This document shows, in pieces, positions 1 to 9,089 of a stretch of 64,000 nucleotides of DNA. Location: positions 186,001 to 250,000 of the forward strand of contig NZ_RHHT01000002.1 of NCBI RefSeq assembly GCF_003710985.1, given 5' to 3'. The translations under genes were made by a program, and so were the position numbers. The notes below the pieces were generated by a model. It was not told the DNA's origin, did no database searches, and worked only from the letters and a program-made list of their open reading frames with translations. Source of the stretch: Brevibacillus panacihumi (GTDB taxonomy: Bacteria > Bacillota > Bacilli > Brevibacillales > Brevibacillaceae). Position 1 is the first letter of the stretch, and every line of letters begins with the position of its first letter.

Positions 1-1
1 C

Positions 2-1336
2 GAGGATATGACGACTGCACAGGAAGGGAAGCCCTTTGGAGCAGGTGTCGCCGAAGCGTTGGAGTATATGCTCGCGCGTGGACAAGCGGACGGATATGTG
101 ACTCGCAATGTCGACGGCTACGCAGGAGTGATCGAATACGGGGAAGGTCCAGAGGAGATTGGCGTCCTGGTCCATGTGGATTTGGTGACCGTGGGGGAAG
201 GCTGGACGACTCCCCCGTTTGAGCCGAGCATCCGGGACGGCAAAATCTATGCACGCGGCGCATTGGATGACAAGGGACCGGCGTTGGCAGCCTATTATGC
301 GATGAACATCGTCAAGGATTCAGGCCTTCCTTTGTCTAAAAAGGTGCGGTTCATCATCGGGACGGACGAGGAAAGCGGCTGGTTGTGCATGAAGCATTTT
401 TTGGAGAAAGAGACGCTTCCGCAGGTTGGTTTTTCGCCAGACGCTTCCTTCCCGATCATCCACGCTGAAAAAGGGCAGATCAATCCTACGCTGACGATTC
501 CGCCAGACTCCGAAATGGCTGCTGGAGGGGGCTTGAAGCTTCTCTCCTTCGTCTCCGGCAATCAAGGGAACAGCGTACCGGATCGGGCGGTCGCTATCGT
601 ATCTGCAGATGAGCCATCCATCTTGCAGGAGATGCTCGCGAAGTGGCCGGCATTTGTGACGGAGAAATCCACGTCTGGAGAGGCAGCCATCGGCGAAGAC
701 GGGAATCTGGAACTTACATTATTTGGAATAAATGCGCACGGGATGGAGCCGCAGATCGGAAAGAATGCTGGAACAACCCTGGCTTGTTTTCTCCGCCAAT
801 TCCCGTTTGAAGGTTCGGCGTTTTCTTACATTTCCCTATTGTCAGATATCCTGCACGAGGATTTTTACGCAGAACGCTTGGGGCTTGCCTGCGAGGATGA
901 GGTCTCTGGCAAGCTGACCGTAAACGCGGGAATCCTGCGCTACAGTCAGACGGAGGGAGGAAGCGTTCGGCTAAACATCCGTTATCCCGCTACCATATCA
1001 AAAGAGGAGCGGATCGAACGGCTAAAAGGGCGAGTGGCTGAAATGGGCTTGACTCTGGCAGAACTGCGTTCTTCTACCGCCCATTACGTCCCGAGCGATC
1101 ATGTGGTCGTGCAAACGCTGTCCCGTGTCTACGAGGAACACACAGGCGTGCCTGCTGAGCTCTTGTCTTCGGGCGGTGCAACCTACGCCAAGATGATGTC
1201 GTCAGGGGTTGCTTTTGGACCGCTTTTTCCGGGGAGGGTATCCACGGCCCATCAGACGGACGAGCATATCGAGATCGAGGATCTGATGCGCGCGATGGCC
1301 ATCTACGCTCAAGCCATCTACGAGCTAGCCAAGTAA
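2..1336 (+). CDS. pepV: PepV-type M20 dipeptidase, 5' end cut by window edge
   Basis: Zinc aminopeptidase/dipeptidase of the M20 family that hydrolyses dipeptides in the cytoplasm. The frame is open to the left edge, and the first visible ATG (position 8) is probably internal: PepV is usually about 465-470 residues and only about 442 are seen, so roughly 20-30 N-terminal residues lie outside. Metal-site motifs are visible: H-V-D near residue 56 of the visible ATG frame, A-L-D-D-K-G-P near 86, the acidic pair in G-T-D-E-E-S-G near 120, S-P-D-A-S-F-P further on, and the C-terminal S-T-A-H-Q-T-D-E. It precedes a peptide ABC transporter by 16 bp, which fits uptake and hydrolysis of small peptides as one job (inference). 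Confidence 0.9.
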   Translation, partial: EDMTTAQEGKPFGAGVAEALEYMLARGQADGYVTRNVDGYAGVIEYGEGPEEIGVLVHVDLVTVGEGWTTPPFEPSIRDGKIYARGALDDKGPALAAYYAMNIVKDSGLPLSKKVRFIIGTDEESGWLCMKHFLEKETLPQVGFSPDASFPIIHAEKGQINPTLTIPPDSEMAAGGGLKLLSFVSGNQGNSVPDRAVAIVSADEPSILQEMLAKWPAFVTEKSTSGEAAIGEDGNLELTLFGINAHGMEPQIGKNAGTTLACFLRQFPFEGSAFSYISLLSDILHEDFYAERLGLACEDEVSGKLTVNAGILRYSQTEGGSVRLNIRYPATISKEERIERLKGRVAEMGLTLAELRSSTAHYVPSDHVVVQTLSRVYEEHTGVPAELLSSGGATYAKMMSSGVAFGPLFPGRVSTAHQTDEHIEIEDLMRAMAIYAQAIYELAK

Positions 1337-1352
1337 ATAAGGAGGGGTCACC

Positions 1353-2285
1353 ATGTCCAACTATCTGCTGAAGCGTGTTTTGATGATGTTCCTGACCCTG
1401 TGGATCATTGTGACGCTTACCTTTTCATTGATGCATGCCATCCCGGGGAATCCGTTCGCATCCGAATCGGACCAGCTGCCTGAGCAAATTCTCGCCAATC
1501 TGCGGGCGAAGTACCATTTGGACGAACCGTTGCCTGTTCAATATGTGATGTATCTGAAAAATCTGGTGTCTCTTGATCTGGGCCCTTCGATCAAGTCGGA
1601 TTCGCGCTCTGTGAATGACATGATCGCGGACGGTTTCGGCGCTTCCGCCTGGCTGGGCGGACAAGCCATTGTCGTCGCACTGATCTTCGGCGTGCTATTC
1701 GGAATTATTGCGGCGTTGAATCGCAACAGAGCGCTGGATTACATCGCCATGGCGCTGGCTGTTCTTGGTGTTGCTGTGCCGAGCTTTATTTTGGCGCCAC
1801 TCCTGATCAACTACCTGGCGATCAAGCTTCCGCTGTTTCCTGTCGCCACCTGGGGGACGTGGATGCATACCGTTCTGCCGTCGCTCGCGCTGGCATTCGG
1901 TCCCATCGCGATTATCACCCGCTATATGCGTGCGAGCATGATTGAAGTGATGAATCAAAACTATATCCGCACGGCAGAGGCCAAAGGGATTCCAACCCCG
2001 CTGATTGTGATCAAGCACGGGATCCGCAACGCCATTTTGCCTGTCATTACGTTTTTGGGACCGCTGATTGCTTCGTTGATCACGGGAACCTTTGTAGTCG
2101 AAAAAATCTTTGCGATCCCTGGTATAGGCAAGTATTTTGTGGATGGCATTTTCAACCGGGATTATCCCGTCATCCTGGGAACGACGATATTTTACAGCGC
2201 GATTCTGATCGTCACGATCTTCTTGATCGATATCGCGTACAGTCTGATTGATCCGCGGATCAGGCTCACCAAGAAGGAGGGATGA
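1353..2285 (+). CDS. oppB: Peptide ABC transporter permease, OppB/DppB type
   Basis: Inner-membrane permease, first of a pair forming the channel of an oligo- or dipeptide importer. The 310-residue protein starts with a typical OppB leader: a membrane helix after L-L-K-R-V-L, then a periplasm-type segment with H-A-I-P-G-N-P-F. It has about six membrane segments. The cytoplasmic EAA loop that contacts the ATPase is seen as R-T-A-E-A-K-G-I-P near residue 205, followed by N-A-I-L-P. A GGAGG ribosome site precedes ATG 1353 (aaggagggg). The oppC-type gene follows 3 bp downstream. Opp, Dpp and App systems cannot be separated by eye, so the substrate size is open. Confidence 0.9.
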   Translation: MSNYLLKRVLMMFLTLWIIVTLTFSLMHAIPGNPFASESDQLPEQILANLRAKYHLDEPLPVQYVMYLKNLVSLDLGPSIKSDSRSVNDMIADGFGASAWLGGQAIVVALIFGVLFGIIAALNRNRALDYIAMALAVLGVAVPSFILAPLLINYLAIKLPLFPVATWGTWMHTVLPSLALAFGPIAIITRYMRASMIEVMNQNYIRTAEAKGIPTPLIVIKHGIRNAILPVITFLGPLIASLITGTFVVEKIFAIPGIGKYFVDGIFNRDYPVILGTTIFYSAILIVTIFLIDIAYSLIDPRIRLTKKEG

Positions 2286-2288
2286 CGT

Positions 2289-3233
2289 GTGGAGATGGAT
2301 CAAAGAATAGACCCGCTGTTTCGCCCGTTAACCAAGGATAATCAGGCCGCGCAGGCGATCACGAGGCCAAGTCTGAGCAATTGGCAGCAAGTAATCCGGA
2401 AATTGGTGAAAAACAAACTGGCGATGCTCGGGTTGTTCATCATCCTCTTTTTGGTCGTAATGGCATTGATCGGGCCTTTGCTTGTACCCTACAGCCACTC
2501 GGATCAAAGTCTCTTGGACCGCAACAAGGAGGTTTCGGCTGAGCATTGGTTCGGTACCGATGAGCTCGGGCGTGACATGTTTGCCAGGACGTGGTACGGT
2601 GCACGAATTTCCTTGACGATCGGAGTGGTAGCTGCCCTGATCGACCTGGTGATCGGTGTGACGGTTGGCGGAATCGCCGGATACATGGCAGGACGAGGCA
2701 AAAAAGGGGATCGGATCGACAACCTGATCATGCGCGTCATTGAAATCCTGTACGGTCTGCCGTATCTGTTGGTCGTCATCCTTTTGATGGTCGTGATGGA
2801 GCCAGGGATCCTGACGATCATCATCGCCCTGTCTGCGACAGGCTGGGTGGGCATGGCGCGGCTGGTGCGCGGACAGATTCTGCAGTTGAAAAACCAGGAA
2901 TTTATCATGGCCGCACAGGTTTTGGGAGCGAAGTTTTCCCGCATTTTGCTCAAGCATCTGATTCCCAACACATTTGGCGTGATTATCGTCAATCTGACGT
3001 TTACGATTCCCTCTGCGATTTTCGCGGAGTCCTTCCTCAGCTTTTTGGGACTGGGCGTTCAAGCGCCGGCAGCCAGCTGGGGGACGATGACCAACGATGC
3101 GATGGGCGTGATATTGACCGGTGACTGGTGGCGGCTCTTCTTCCCGGGGCTGATGATTTCGCTGACGATGTTTGCGTTTAACGTGTTTGGCGACGGCTTG
3201 CAGGACGCCCTTGACCCGCGTCTGCGCGATTAG
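2289..3233 (+). CDS. oppC: Peptide ABC transporter permease, OppC/DppC type
   Basis: Second permease of the peptide importer, about 314 residues. The N-terminal cytoplasmic arm is followed by a helix (K-L-A-M-L-G-L-F-I-I-L-F) and by the conserved W-F-G-T-D-E-L-G-R-D block characteristic of OppC proteins. The EAA loop appears as A-A-Q-V-L-G-A-K-F-S near residue 215. The start is taken as GTG 2289, about 7 nt after an AAGGAGGG site inside the end of oppB; ATG 2295 is an in-frame alternative that would remove two residues. Near-zero spacing with both neighbours points to one transcript. Confidence 0.9.
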   Translation: MEMDQRIDPLFRPLTKDNQAAQAITRPSLSNWQQVIRKLVKNKLAMLGLFIILFLVVMALIGPLLVPYSHSDQSLLDRNKEVSAEHWFGTDELGRDMFARTWYGARISLTIGVVAALIDLVIGVTVGGIAGYMAGRGKKGDRIDNLIMRVIEILYGLPYLLVVILLMVVMEPGILTIIIALSATGWVGMARLVRGQILQLKNQEFIMAAQVLGAKFSRILLKHLIPNTFGVIIVNLTFTIPSAIFAESFLSFLGLGVQAPAASWGTMTNDAMGVILTGDWWRLFFPGLMISLTMFAFNVFGDGLQDALDPRLRD

Positions 3234-3255
3234 AGAGTGGAGGGAGGAAGAGAAG

Positions 3256-4278
3256 ATGAAAGAGCATTTGCTTTCGATTGAAAATTTAAAAGTGAACTTC
3301 AAAACCTATGGCGGTGAAGTACAAGCGGTTCGCGGCGTTACCTTCCACGTCGAAAAGGGAGAGACCGTCGCGATTGTCGGGGAGAGCGGCTGCGGCAAGA
3401 GTGTGACAGCCCAGGCCATCATGGGGCTGATTCCCAATCCTCCTGGCCGCATCGTCGATGGCAAGGTCGTATTCGAAGGGACCGAGATCAGCAAGCTTCC
3501 CAAGAAAGAACTGCTGGGGATTCGCGGTACACAGATCGGGATGGTGTTCCAGGACCCGATGACCGCTTTGAACCCGACCATGAAGGTGGGAGCTCAGATC
3601 GTAGAGGGCTTTGTGCGCAGCCAGAAGGTTTCGCGTGAGGAAGCGAAAAAACGCGCGATTGAGATGCTTCGCCTCGTCGGCATTCCCGACCCGGAGCAGC
3701 GCGTCGACCAGTATCCGCACCAGTTTAGCGGCGGGATGAGACAGCGCGTCGTCATCGCCATTGCATTGGCTTGCAACCCGAAACTGGTCATTGCGGATGA
3801 GCCGACGACCGCATTGGACGTAACGATTCAGGCTCAGATCCTCGATCTGCTGAAGCAATTGCAGGAGGAGCAAGAGCTGGCTGTCGTCATCATTACGCAT
3901 GATCTCGGGGTCGTGGCAGAGATTGCGCACCGAATGGTCGTCATGTATGCAGGGATGGTTGTAGAGACGGGGACGGTTGAAGAGGTGTTCGCCAATCCGC
4001 GTCACCCGTATACGTGGGGCTTGATGCGTTCGCTGCCGCGTCTCGATGAGAGCGAAAAGCAGCGCTTGATTCCGATCGAGGGAGCGCCGCCAGATCTGTT
4101 CAACCCGCCTGTCGGTTGCGCCTTTGCCGCGAGATGCGATTTTGCCATGGAGATATGCAAGCAGCAGATGCCGCCAACGAAAACGTTTGACAAAGGACAT
4201 GAAGCCGCATGCTGGCTGCATGACGAGCGAGCGCCGCGCATCGATGAATTGGTTGCAGCAGGGAGGCAGGATTCATGA
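3256..4278 (+). CDS. oppD: Peptide ABC transporter ATPase, OppD type
   Basis: Cytoplasmic ATPase that drives peptide uptake, 340 residues. Visible motifs: Walker A G-E-S-G-C-G-K-S near residue 43, Q-loop in [11 protein letters not shown] signature F-S-G-G-M-R-Q-R, Walker B L-V-I-A-D-E-P, and the switch histidine in I-I-T-H-D-L-G. The C-terminal peptide-transporter extension has the G-C-A-F-A-A-R-C ... C ... C cysteine set, which in some Opp/Dpp ATPases binds an iron-sulfur cluster. The frame is open upstream to 3172, inside oppC, but ATG 3256 has a GGAGGG site 12-15 nt before it and gives the usual N-terminus. It overlaps oppF by ATGA. Confidence 0.92.
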   Translation: MKEHLLSIENLKVNFKTYGGEVQAVRGVTFHVEKGETVAIVGESGCGKSVTAQAIMGLIPNPPGRIVDGKVVFEGTEISKLPKKELLGIRGTQIGMVFQDPMTALNPTMKVGAQIVEGFVRSQKVSREEAKKRAIEMLRLVGIPDPEQRVDQYPHQFSGGMRQRVVIAIALACNPKLVIADEPTTALDVTIQAQILDLLKQLQEEQELAVVIITHDLGVVAEIAHRMVVMYAGMVVETGTVEEVFANPRHPYTWGLMRSLPRLDESEKQRLIPIEGAPPDLFNPPVGCAFAARCDFAMEICKQQMPPTKTFDKGHEAACWLHDERAPRIDELVAAGRQDS

Positions 4279-5225
4279 GTGATGTATTGCTGGAAGTCAG
4301 GGATTTGAAGAAGCATTTTTCCATGTCCTCTGATTTTGTTTTAAAAGCGGTGGACGGAGTCTCCTTTTCCATCCGCAAGGGAGAGACGCTGGGACTGGTC
4401 GGCGAGAGCGGCTGCGGCAAATCCACGTTGGGGCGCACCCTGATCCGCTTGTATGAAAATACGGACGGGGAAGTGCTGTTCAAGGGAAAAAATGTACATC
4501 AGCTGCGGGGGAGAGAGGTCAATCAGTTCAACCGTGATGTGCAGATGATCTTTCAGGACCCGCAGGCGAGCCTCAATCCGCGGATGACGGTCGAAGATAT
4601 CGTAGCAGAAGGATTGGACATCCACGGATTGGGTCGCGGCAAGAGGCGTGAGCGTGTCGCGGAGCTTCTGGAGCTGGTAGGACTGCATAAGGATCATGCC
4701 CAGCGATACCCGCATGAATTCAGCGGTGGACAGCGCCAGCGGATCGGCATTGCACGTGCATTGGCTGTTGAGCCCGAGTTTATTATTGCCGACGAGCCGA
4801 TTTCCGCGCTGGACGTATCGATCCAGGCGCAGGTGGTCAATCTGCTGGAGGATTTGCAGCAGGAACGTGGCTTGACCTACCTGTTTATCGCCCATGATTT
4901 GTCGATGGTCAAGCATATTTCCAACCGGATCGGCGTGATGTACCTGGGGAAAATGGTGGAGATGGCTCCGAGCGGCGAATTGTACGCAGAACCGCTCCAT
5001 CCGTATACGCGGGCACTGCTCTCTTCGGTGCCGGTGCCGGACCCGACCATCAAGCGTGAGCGGATTGTCCTCCAGGGAGATTTGCCCAGCCCTGCAAATA
5101 AACCGAGCGGATGCGGTTTTCGCACCCGCTGTCCATTGGCCGTTCCGCGCTGTGCCGAGGCGGAGCCGCTGTGGAAAGAAGCGAAGCCGGATCATTGGGT
5201 AGCATGCCATTTGCTGGACATGTAG
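4275..5225 (+). CDS. oppF: Peptide ABC transporter ATPase, OppF type
   Basis: Second ATPase of the importer, 316 residues, with its start overlapping the oppD stop by four bases. Walker A G-E-S-G-C-G-K-S near residue 43, signature F-S-G-G-Q-R-Q-R, Walker [13 protein letters not shown] and switch histidine F-I-A-H-D-L-S are present. The C-terminal extension again carries G-C-G-F-R-T-R-C-P ... R-C ... A-C-H, the four-cysteine pattern of oligopeptide transporters. No substrate-binding lipoprotein gene follows, so the binding protein must lie to the left of the window or elsewhere. No clear terminator is seen between this gene and the convergent gene starting 33 bp later. Confidence 0.92.
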   Translation: MSDVLLEVRDLKKHFSMSSDFVLKAVDGVSFSIRKGETLGLVGESGCGKSTLGRTLIRLYENTDGEVLFKGKNVHQLRGREVNQFNRDVQMIFQDPQASLNPRMTVEDIVAEGLDIHGLGRGKRRERVAELLELVGLHKDHAQRYPHEFSGGQRQRIGIARALAVEPEFIIADEPISALDVSIQAQVVNLLEDLQQERGLTYLFIAHDLSMVKHISNRIGVMYLGKMVEMAPSGELYAEPLHPYTRALLSSVPVPDPTIKRERIVLQGDLPSPANKPSGCGFRTRCPLAVPRCAEAEPLWKEAKPDHWVACHLLDM

Positions 5226-5258
5226 GCGCAGGAGCTTTTTCAAGCGAACATCGGCATG

Positions 5259-5642
5259 TCAGGCCTGTCCATAATATAGAAGCGTCAGTCCGATGGAAAA
5301 CAGGACCAGCATGAGGCCGGCTTCGATCAGAAGGGATGTTCCTCTTTGGAAGAACATCTCTTTTTTGCGTTGGAAAAAAGGATCGTCCGCTTGGAACAGG
5401 TCATCCTTGAGAATACGCGGCTTGCGGAAGAAGATCTGTTTTAGCTCGCGAAATCCCTTGGTGAACACCGTAAGGAACCCGGAGCGCAGGACGATGGCGA
5501 TGCCACCTGCGATGAGGAGAAAAAGGCCAAGCAAAAAGCTTTGGTTGATCGTGCTCAGAACGATGTGAGCGGGGGCTGCATACCCGACGGTCACACAGGA
5601 AAGAAGTGTGACGACAAGCCAGTAGGGAATTCTCTTCTTCAT
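5259..5642 (-). CDS. Small membrane protein, probable DUF3899 family
   Basis: Predicted membrane protein of 127 residues from ATG 5642. An N-terminal helix (Y-W-L-V-V-T-L-L-S-C-V-T-V-G-Y), a second helix (L-L-G-L-F-L-L-I-A-G-G-I-A-I-V-L), a basic cytoplasmic middle containing F-T-K-G-F-R-E-L-K-Q-I-F-F-R-K, and a last helix near the C-terminus (L-I-E-A-G-L-M-L-V-L-F-S-I-G) are visible. The R-S-G-F-L-T-V-F-T-K-G-F-R stretch resembles DUF3899 proteins as I remember them; function unknown. The frame is open upstream to 5732, but the extra 30 residues lack membrane-protein character. The ribosome site before 5642 is weak, so the start is uncertain. Confidence 0.6.
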   Translation of the reverse strand: MKKRIPYWLVVTLLSCVTVGYAAPAHIVLSTINQSFLLGLFLLIAGGIAIVLRSGFLTVFTKGFRELKQIFFRKPRILKDDLFQADDPFFQRKKEMFFQRGTSLLIEAGLMLVLFSIGLTLLYYGQA

Positions 5643-5814
5643 GGAAACGGACACATCCTTGCGAAAATGGGCGTGACAATGGAAACTGCCATCTTGACTG
5701 TACAGCAAAAGCACAACATTGCCAATGCTCATTCTTCACCAGCACAACGCGAACAAACCCCTCCAGCCCATCTGCAAAAAGGGCGTTGAAGGGGTGCGGT
5801 ATGGGCTGCCTTTC

Positions 5815-6930
5815 TTAATAGGGCTGCCATCGAAGTTTTCTCGCTTGCTCAAAACGCTCTTCCACATAAGGCCAGTTGACCAGATTCCACCAGGCCCTCA
5901 CGTAGTCGGGCCGCTTCTCTTTATACGCAAGAAAATAGGAGTGCTCCCACACGTCGATCGGCAAGAGCGGGATGACGTCCCATTGTGACAGGTTTTGATG
6001 CTTTTCCGCAGTCAAAATTTCGAGGCGCGAGGAGCGAGGAGACCAGACGAGAATCGCCCAGCCGGGGCCTTCCACCTTTTCTGCCGCATGGGTAAAATGC
6101 GCTTGGAAGGCAGGGAAAGAACCGAAGTAACGATCGATGGCTTGTGCCAGATCTCCTGACGGCTCGCCTCCTCCCTGTGGACTCATGGTGTACCAGAACA
6201 GCGTGTGTAAATAATGTCCTGCCCCGTTGAATGCCAATTCACGCTCCCAGTGCCGGACCAGGTCAAAATCTTGATTGGCGCGGGCCTCCGCCAGTTTCAG
6301 CTCGGCCTTGTTCAGATCATCCACGTATTTCTGGTGCAGCTTGTCGTGATGAATCCGCATGGTCTCCGCGTCGATATGCGGTTCCAGCGCATCATACGCA
6401 TAAGGCAGCGGAGGCAGCGTGTGGCGGCCTATAGGGACAGGGCGGGCTACCGGGATACGCTCTCGCGATGGGCTTGGCTGGGGCCGAGTTTCCCGAACGG
6501 GCTCAAAGACGGGCTGTAGCGATGAGTCTCGAGCAGATTCCAAGATCGGGTGGTGCTGCAAGCGATCGGCTGGTTCCAATGCGGGGCGGTGTGCCGCTTC
6601 ACCCAAGACCTCAAGGGCGTCTGCTTTGGCAGGGGCCGAGGCAAACAGGTGTACCTCGTCTCCATCTTGCTCCTGCTGTTGGACAAGACGTAAAAACTGA
6701 TGAAATTGCTCCTGGATTTTATGCGCCTGTGAGACCAAAATCGGCAATTCGTCTGAGTCGTTTGCCCGACCCAACCGCGAAGCCTTTTTTCCAATATTCG
6801 TAAAAGACTCGTCGAATTTGTGGAGATGACGCTCCAACTCACGGTTGAGCGGCTTGTTCTTGCGCAATTGATCGACCCACTGCCGCCCCCACTGGCTCCA
6901 GTCCAGCAGTTGCCTCGTTTGATCTTCCAC
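5815..6930 (-). CDS. Fe/Mn superoxide dismutase with long N-terminal extension
   Basis: Superoxide dismutase of the iron/manganese family, 371 residues from GTG 6930, which has an AGGAGGG site 6 nt upstream; the frame continues open to 7077 but without a good start. Residues 1 to about 100 look helical and charged, about 100-160 are Pro/Arg-rich and low complexity, and the catalytic domain begins at about 165 (L-P-P-L-P-Y-A-Y-D-A-L). Metal ligands are visible in M-R-I-H-H-D-K, L-H-T-L-F-W, and P-I-D-V-W-E-H. The usual second-shell histidine in H-D-K-H-H-Q is leucine here (H-D-K-L-H-Q). The layout resembles the extended SodF of B. subtilis; cytoplasmic, no signal peptide. It lies divergent from racE with about 170 bp between. 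Confidence 0.85.
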   Translation of the reverse strand: MEDQTRQLLDWSQWGRQWVDQLRKNKPLNRELERHLHKFDESFTNIGKKASRLGRANDSDELPILVSQAHKIQEQFHQFLRLVQQQEQDGDEVHLFASAPAKADALEVLGEAAHRPALEPADRLQHHPILESARDSSLQPVFEPVRETRPQPSPSRERIPVARPVPIGRHTLPPLPYAYDALEPHIDAETMRIHHDKLHQKYVDDLNKAELKLAEARANQDFDLVRHWERELAFNGAGHYLHTLFWYTMSPQGGGEPSGDLAQAIDRYFGSFPAFQAHFTHAAEKVEGPGWAILVWSPRSSRLEILTAEKHQNLSQWDVIPLLPIDVWEHSYFLAYKEKRPDYVRAWWNLVNWPYVEERFEQARKLRWQPY

Positions 6931-7097
6931 GCTGATCCCTCCTGTTGTTGCATATATCTCACCTTCAACGTATGACATTTGCCCAGAGAAGGTGCGGCGT
7001 TTGCGGAGTGCAAGAAATTTCAAGCCGCATATGGTAGTAGCACAGAGGCAGGAAGTGGTATGCTGTTCATTATTCACGACAACAGGGGAGACACAGC

Positions 7098-7922
7098 ATG
7101 CAAGAAGATCAAGTGATTGCCATTATTGATTCAGGGGTAGGCGGACTTACGGTAGCCAAGGAAGTGTTTCGCCAACTGCCGCATGAGAAGATCCTGTACG
7201 TAGGGGACAATGCTCGCTGTCCCTATGGTTCCAAAACGCCGGAGGAGATTCGCGCCTGCAGCTTTCAAATGATTGATTACGTCGCGCGGACACCGTTGAA
7301 GGCACTGGTCATTGCCTGCAATACAGCTACCGCCGTGGTGCTGGAGGAGGCTCAGAACTATCTGCCGTATCCGGTAATCGGTGTGATCGAGCCGGGAGCG
7401 AGGGCGGCTGTGAAAGCGTCGCAGTCGGGAAGAATCGGAGTGATCGGGACAGAGACCACGATCCGTACCCAGGCGTATGAACGGGCGTTGCTTCGGATCC
7501 AGCCGGAGCTGTACGTCCGCGGATTGGCATGCCCGGGCTTTGTTCCATTGGTGGAAAACCATCTGGCACAGACGAAGGAAGCGTACCGAATCGTAAAAGC
7601 TACGCTGCAGCCGCTGCTTGCAGAAGAGCTGGACACCTTGATACTGGGATGTACGCATTACCCTCTGCTCGCACCGATCATTCAGGACGTCATGGGGAAT
7701 AAGGTTCGTTTGATCAACTCTGCCGAGGAGACAGCCCGCGAGCTGGCGGAGCAAATCTTCCCCGCCAGGGCCAAAGCCGGGACTCATCCGGGCAAGTGCA
7801 TACCCGAGCCTGTTTTTGTCACCAGCGGGGATGCCGAGATGTTTCGTCTGATCGCCGAAGAGTGGCTGGATCGTCCCGTAACGGTCGAGCATCACTCGCT
7901 TGCCGGCAGCTTTCAATCCTAA
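7098..7922 (+). CDS. racE: Glutamate racemase
   Basis: Cofactor-independent racemase making D-glutamate for peptidoglycan; 274 residues, the normal family length. Diagnostic motifs: I-I-D-S-G-V-G-G near residue 9 with the catalytic-region aspartate and serine, Y-V-G-D-N-A-R-C-P-Y-G, the first catalytic cysteine in A-C-N-T-A-T-A near residue 74, and the second in G-C-T-H-Y-P-L-L near 186. ATG 7098 follows an AGGGGAGA site. In B. subtilis the racemase RacE sits next to gerM and rph, as here, so the symbol racE is preferred over murI. Followed by gerM after about 105 bp. Confidence 0.95.
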   Translation: MQEDQVIAIIDSGVGGLTVAKEVFRQLPHEKILYVGDNARCPYGSKTPEEIRACSFQMIDYVARTPLKALVIACNTATAVVLEEAQNYLPYPVIGVIEPGARAAVKASQSGRIGVIGTETTIRTQAYERALLRIQPELYVRGLACPGFVPLVENHLAQTKEAYRIVKATLQPLLAEELDTLILGCTHYPLLAPIIQDVMGNKVRLINSAEETARELAEQIFPARAKAGTHPGKCIPEPVFVTSGDAEMFRLIAEEWLDRPVTVEHHSLAGSFQS

Positions 7923-8027
7923 ACCAGCCTTTATCTCCAGCCGCGACTTTGTACGACATTCTACGCATAAACCCAAGCCCTGCTCGTATACATGATAGTA
8001 CAAAGTGTCTGGAGGAGGCTGGATGAA

Positions 8028-9089
8028 ATGAAGATACAACGCATGGGCAAAATGACGGCCGTGCTGGGAGTAAGTGCGATCCTGCTTTCGGGCTGCGGTC
8101 TCTTTGGCCCGGAGAAGGAAGTGAGTAGCATCGATGCACCTCCGCTGTCGGAGGTGACGGTAGAATTGCCTGATGCCGCGACGGACGACGACGGTTCTCT
8201 GGCAGTCCAAGCGCCAGAGGCGGTACAGGAGACATGGGAACGAACCGTCTATCTGAGCGACGCCAATGGGTATGTCGTCCCCGTTTCCCTTACGCTGCCC
8301 AAAGTAGAGGGGCCGGCAAAACAGGTTCTGAGCTACATGGTCAAAGGCGGTCCAGTCGAAAGCATGCTCAACAACGGCTTTTCCGCTATCCTGCCGGAGG
8401 GAACGCAGGTCAAAGGGCTCATCATCAAAGACGGTGTCGCCACAGTCGATTTTTCCAAAGAGTTCAAAGCATATGAAGAAAAAGATGAGAAGCGCATTCT
8501 GAATGCGATCACACGCGCCTTGACGGAATTCGGCAACGTGAAGACAGTCCAGATCTGGATCAATGGAACGCCGCTCAAGGAGATGCCAGCCGCAAGCACG
8601 CCGATCACCCAGCTCGATCGTCAGCTCGGGGTGAATCTGGAGCTGGCGGAAGGAGCAGTCCCCGGAAACACCACTTCTGTCACCGTTTATTTCCAGGGAC
8701 AACTGGATGATGCCCGGACGTACTTCGTCCCCGTCACTCGCTTGGTCCCGTCCACGCAGGATGTTGCCAAAGCAACCGTGGAGGAGCTGATCAAGGGGCC
8801 GAAGCAGGATTCCCAGCTGTTCAGTTCGCTGCTGCGCACAACCAAAGTGCTGGATGTCAAACAGGAGAAGGACCTGGTCACCGTCAATCTCAGCGGCGAC
8901 ATCCTGAAGTATGACGACGGCAAGGACGCCAGTCCCGACGCGCTGGAGTCGCTCGTTCTGTCCCTGACGGAGAGCACGGGAGCCAAGCAGGTGCAACTGC
9001 TGGTCGAGGGCAAACCGCTCACCAGCGACGTCCACGATTTTTCCAAGCCGGTTGCGCGCCCCGTCCATGTCAATTCGATGAGCTTCTAA
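8028..9089 (+). CDS. gerM: GerM-domain lipoprotein
   Basis: Predicted lipoprotein of 353 residues with two GerMN domains, related to the B. subtilis sporulation/germination protein GerM. The N-terminus is a lipoprotein signal: basic M-K-I-Q-R-M-G-K-M, a hydrophobic stretch, then the lipobox L-L-S-G-C at about residue 20. Domain one spans roughly residues 80-190 and domain two 210-345; both contain the Y-F/L-S ... V-P-V pattern and V-A-T-V-D-F-S / V-T-V-N-L-S strands. ATG 8028 is preferred because a GGAGGAGG site lies 10 nt upstream; the frame is open from 7992 but that start has no site. It converges with the MFS gene, the two overlapping by 4 bp. Confidence 0.88.
   Translation: MKIQRMGKMTAVLGVSAILLSGCGLFGPEKEVSSIDAPPLSEVTVELPDAATDDDGSLAVQAPEAVQETWERTVYLSDANGYVVPVSLTLPKVEGPAKQVLSYMVKGGPVESMLNNGFSAILPEGTQVKGLIIKDGVATVDFSKEFKAYEEKDEKRILNAITRALTEFGNVKTVQIWINGTPLKEMPAASTPITQLDRQLGVNLELAEGAVPGNTTSVTVYFQGQLDDARTYFVPVTRLVPSTQDVAKATVEELIKGPKQDSQLFSSLLRTTKVLDVKQEKDLVTVNLSGDILKYDDGKDASPDALESLVLSLTESTGAKQVQLLVEGKPLTSDVHDFSKPVARPVHVNSMSF

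Noticed and set aside
7960-7996. Possible sigma-E promoter before gerM
   Set aside because: A weak ATA / TATACAT pair is visible, but it matches the consensus at too few positions to be listed.
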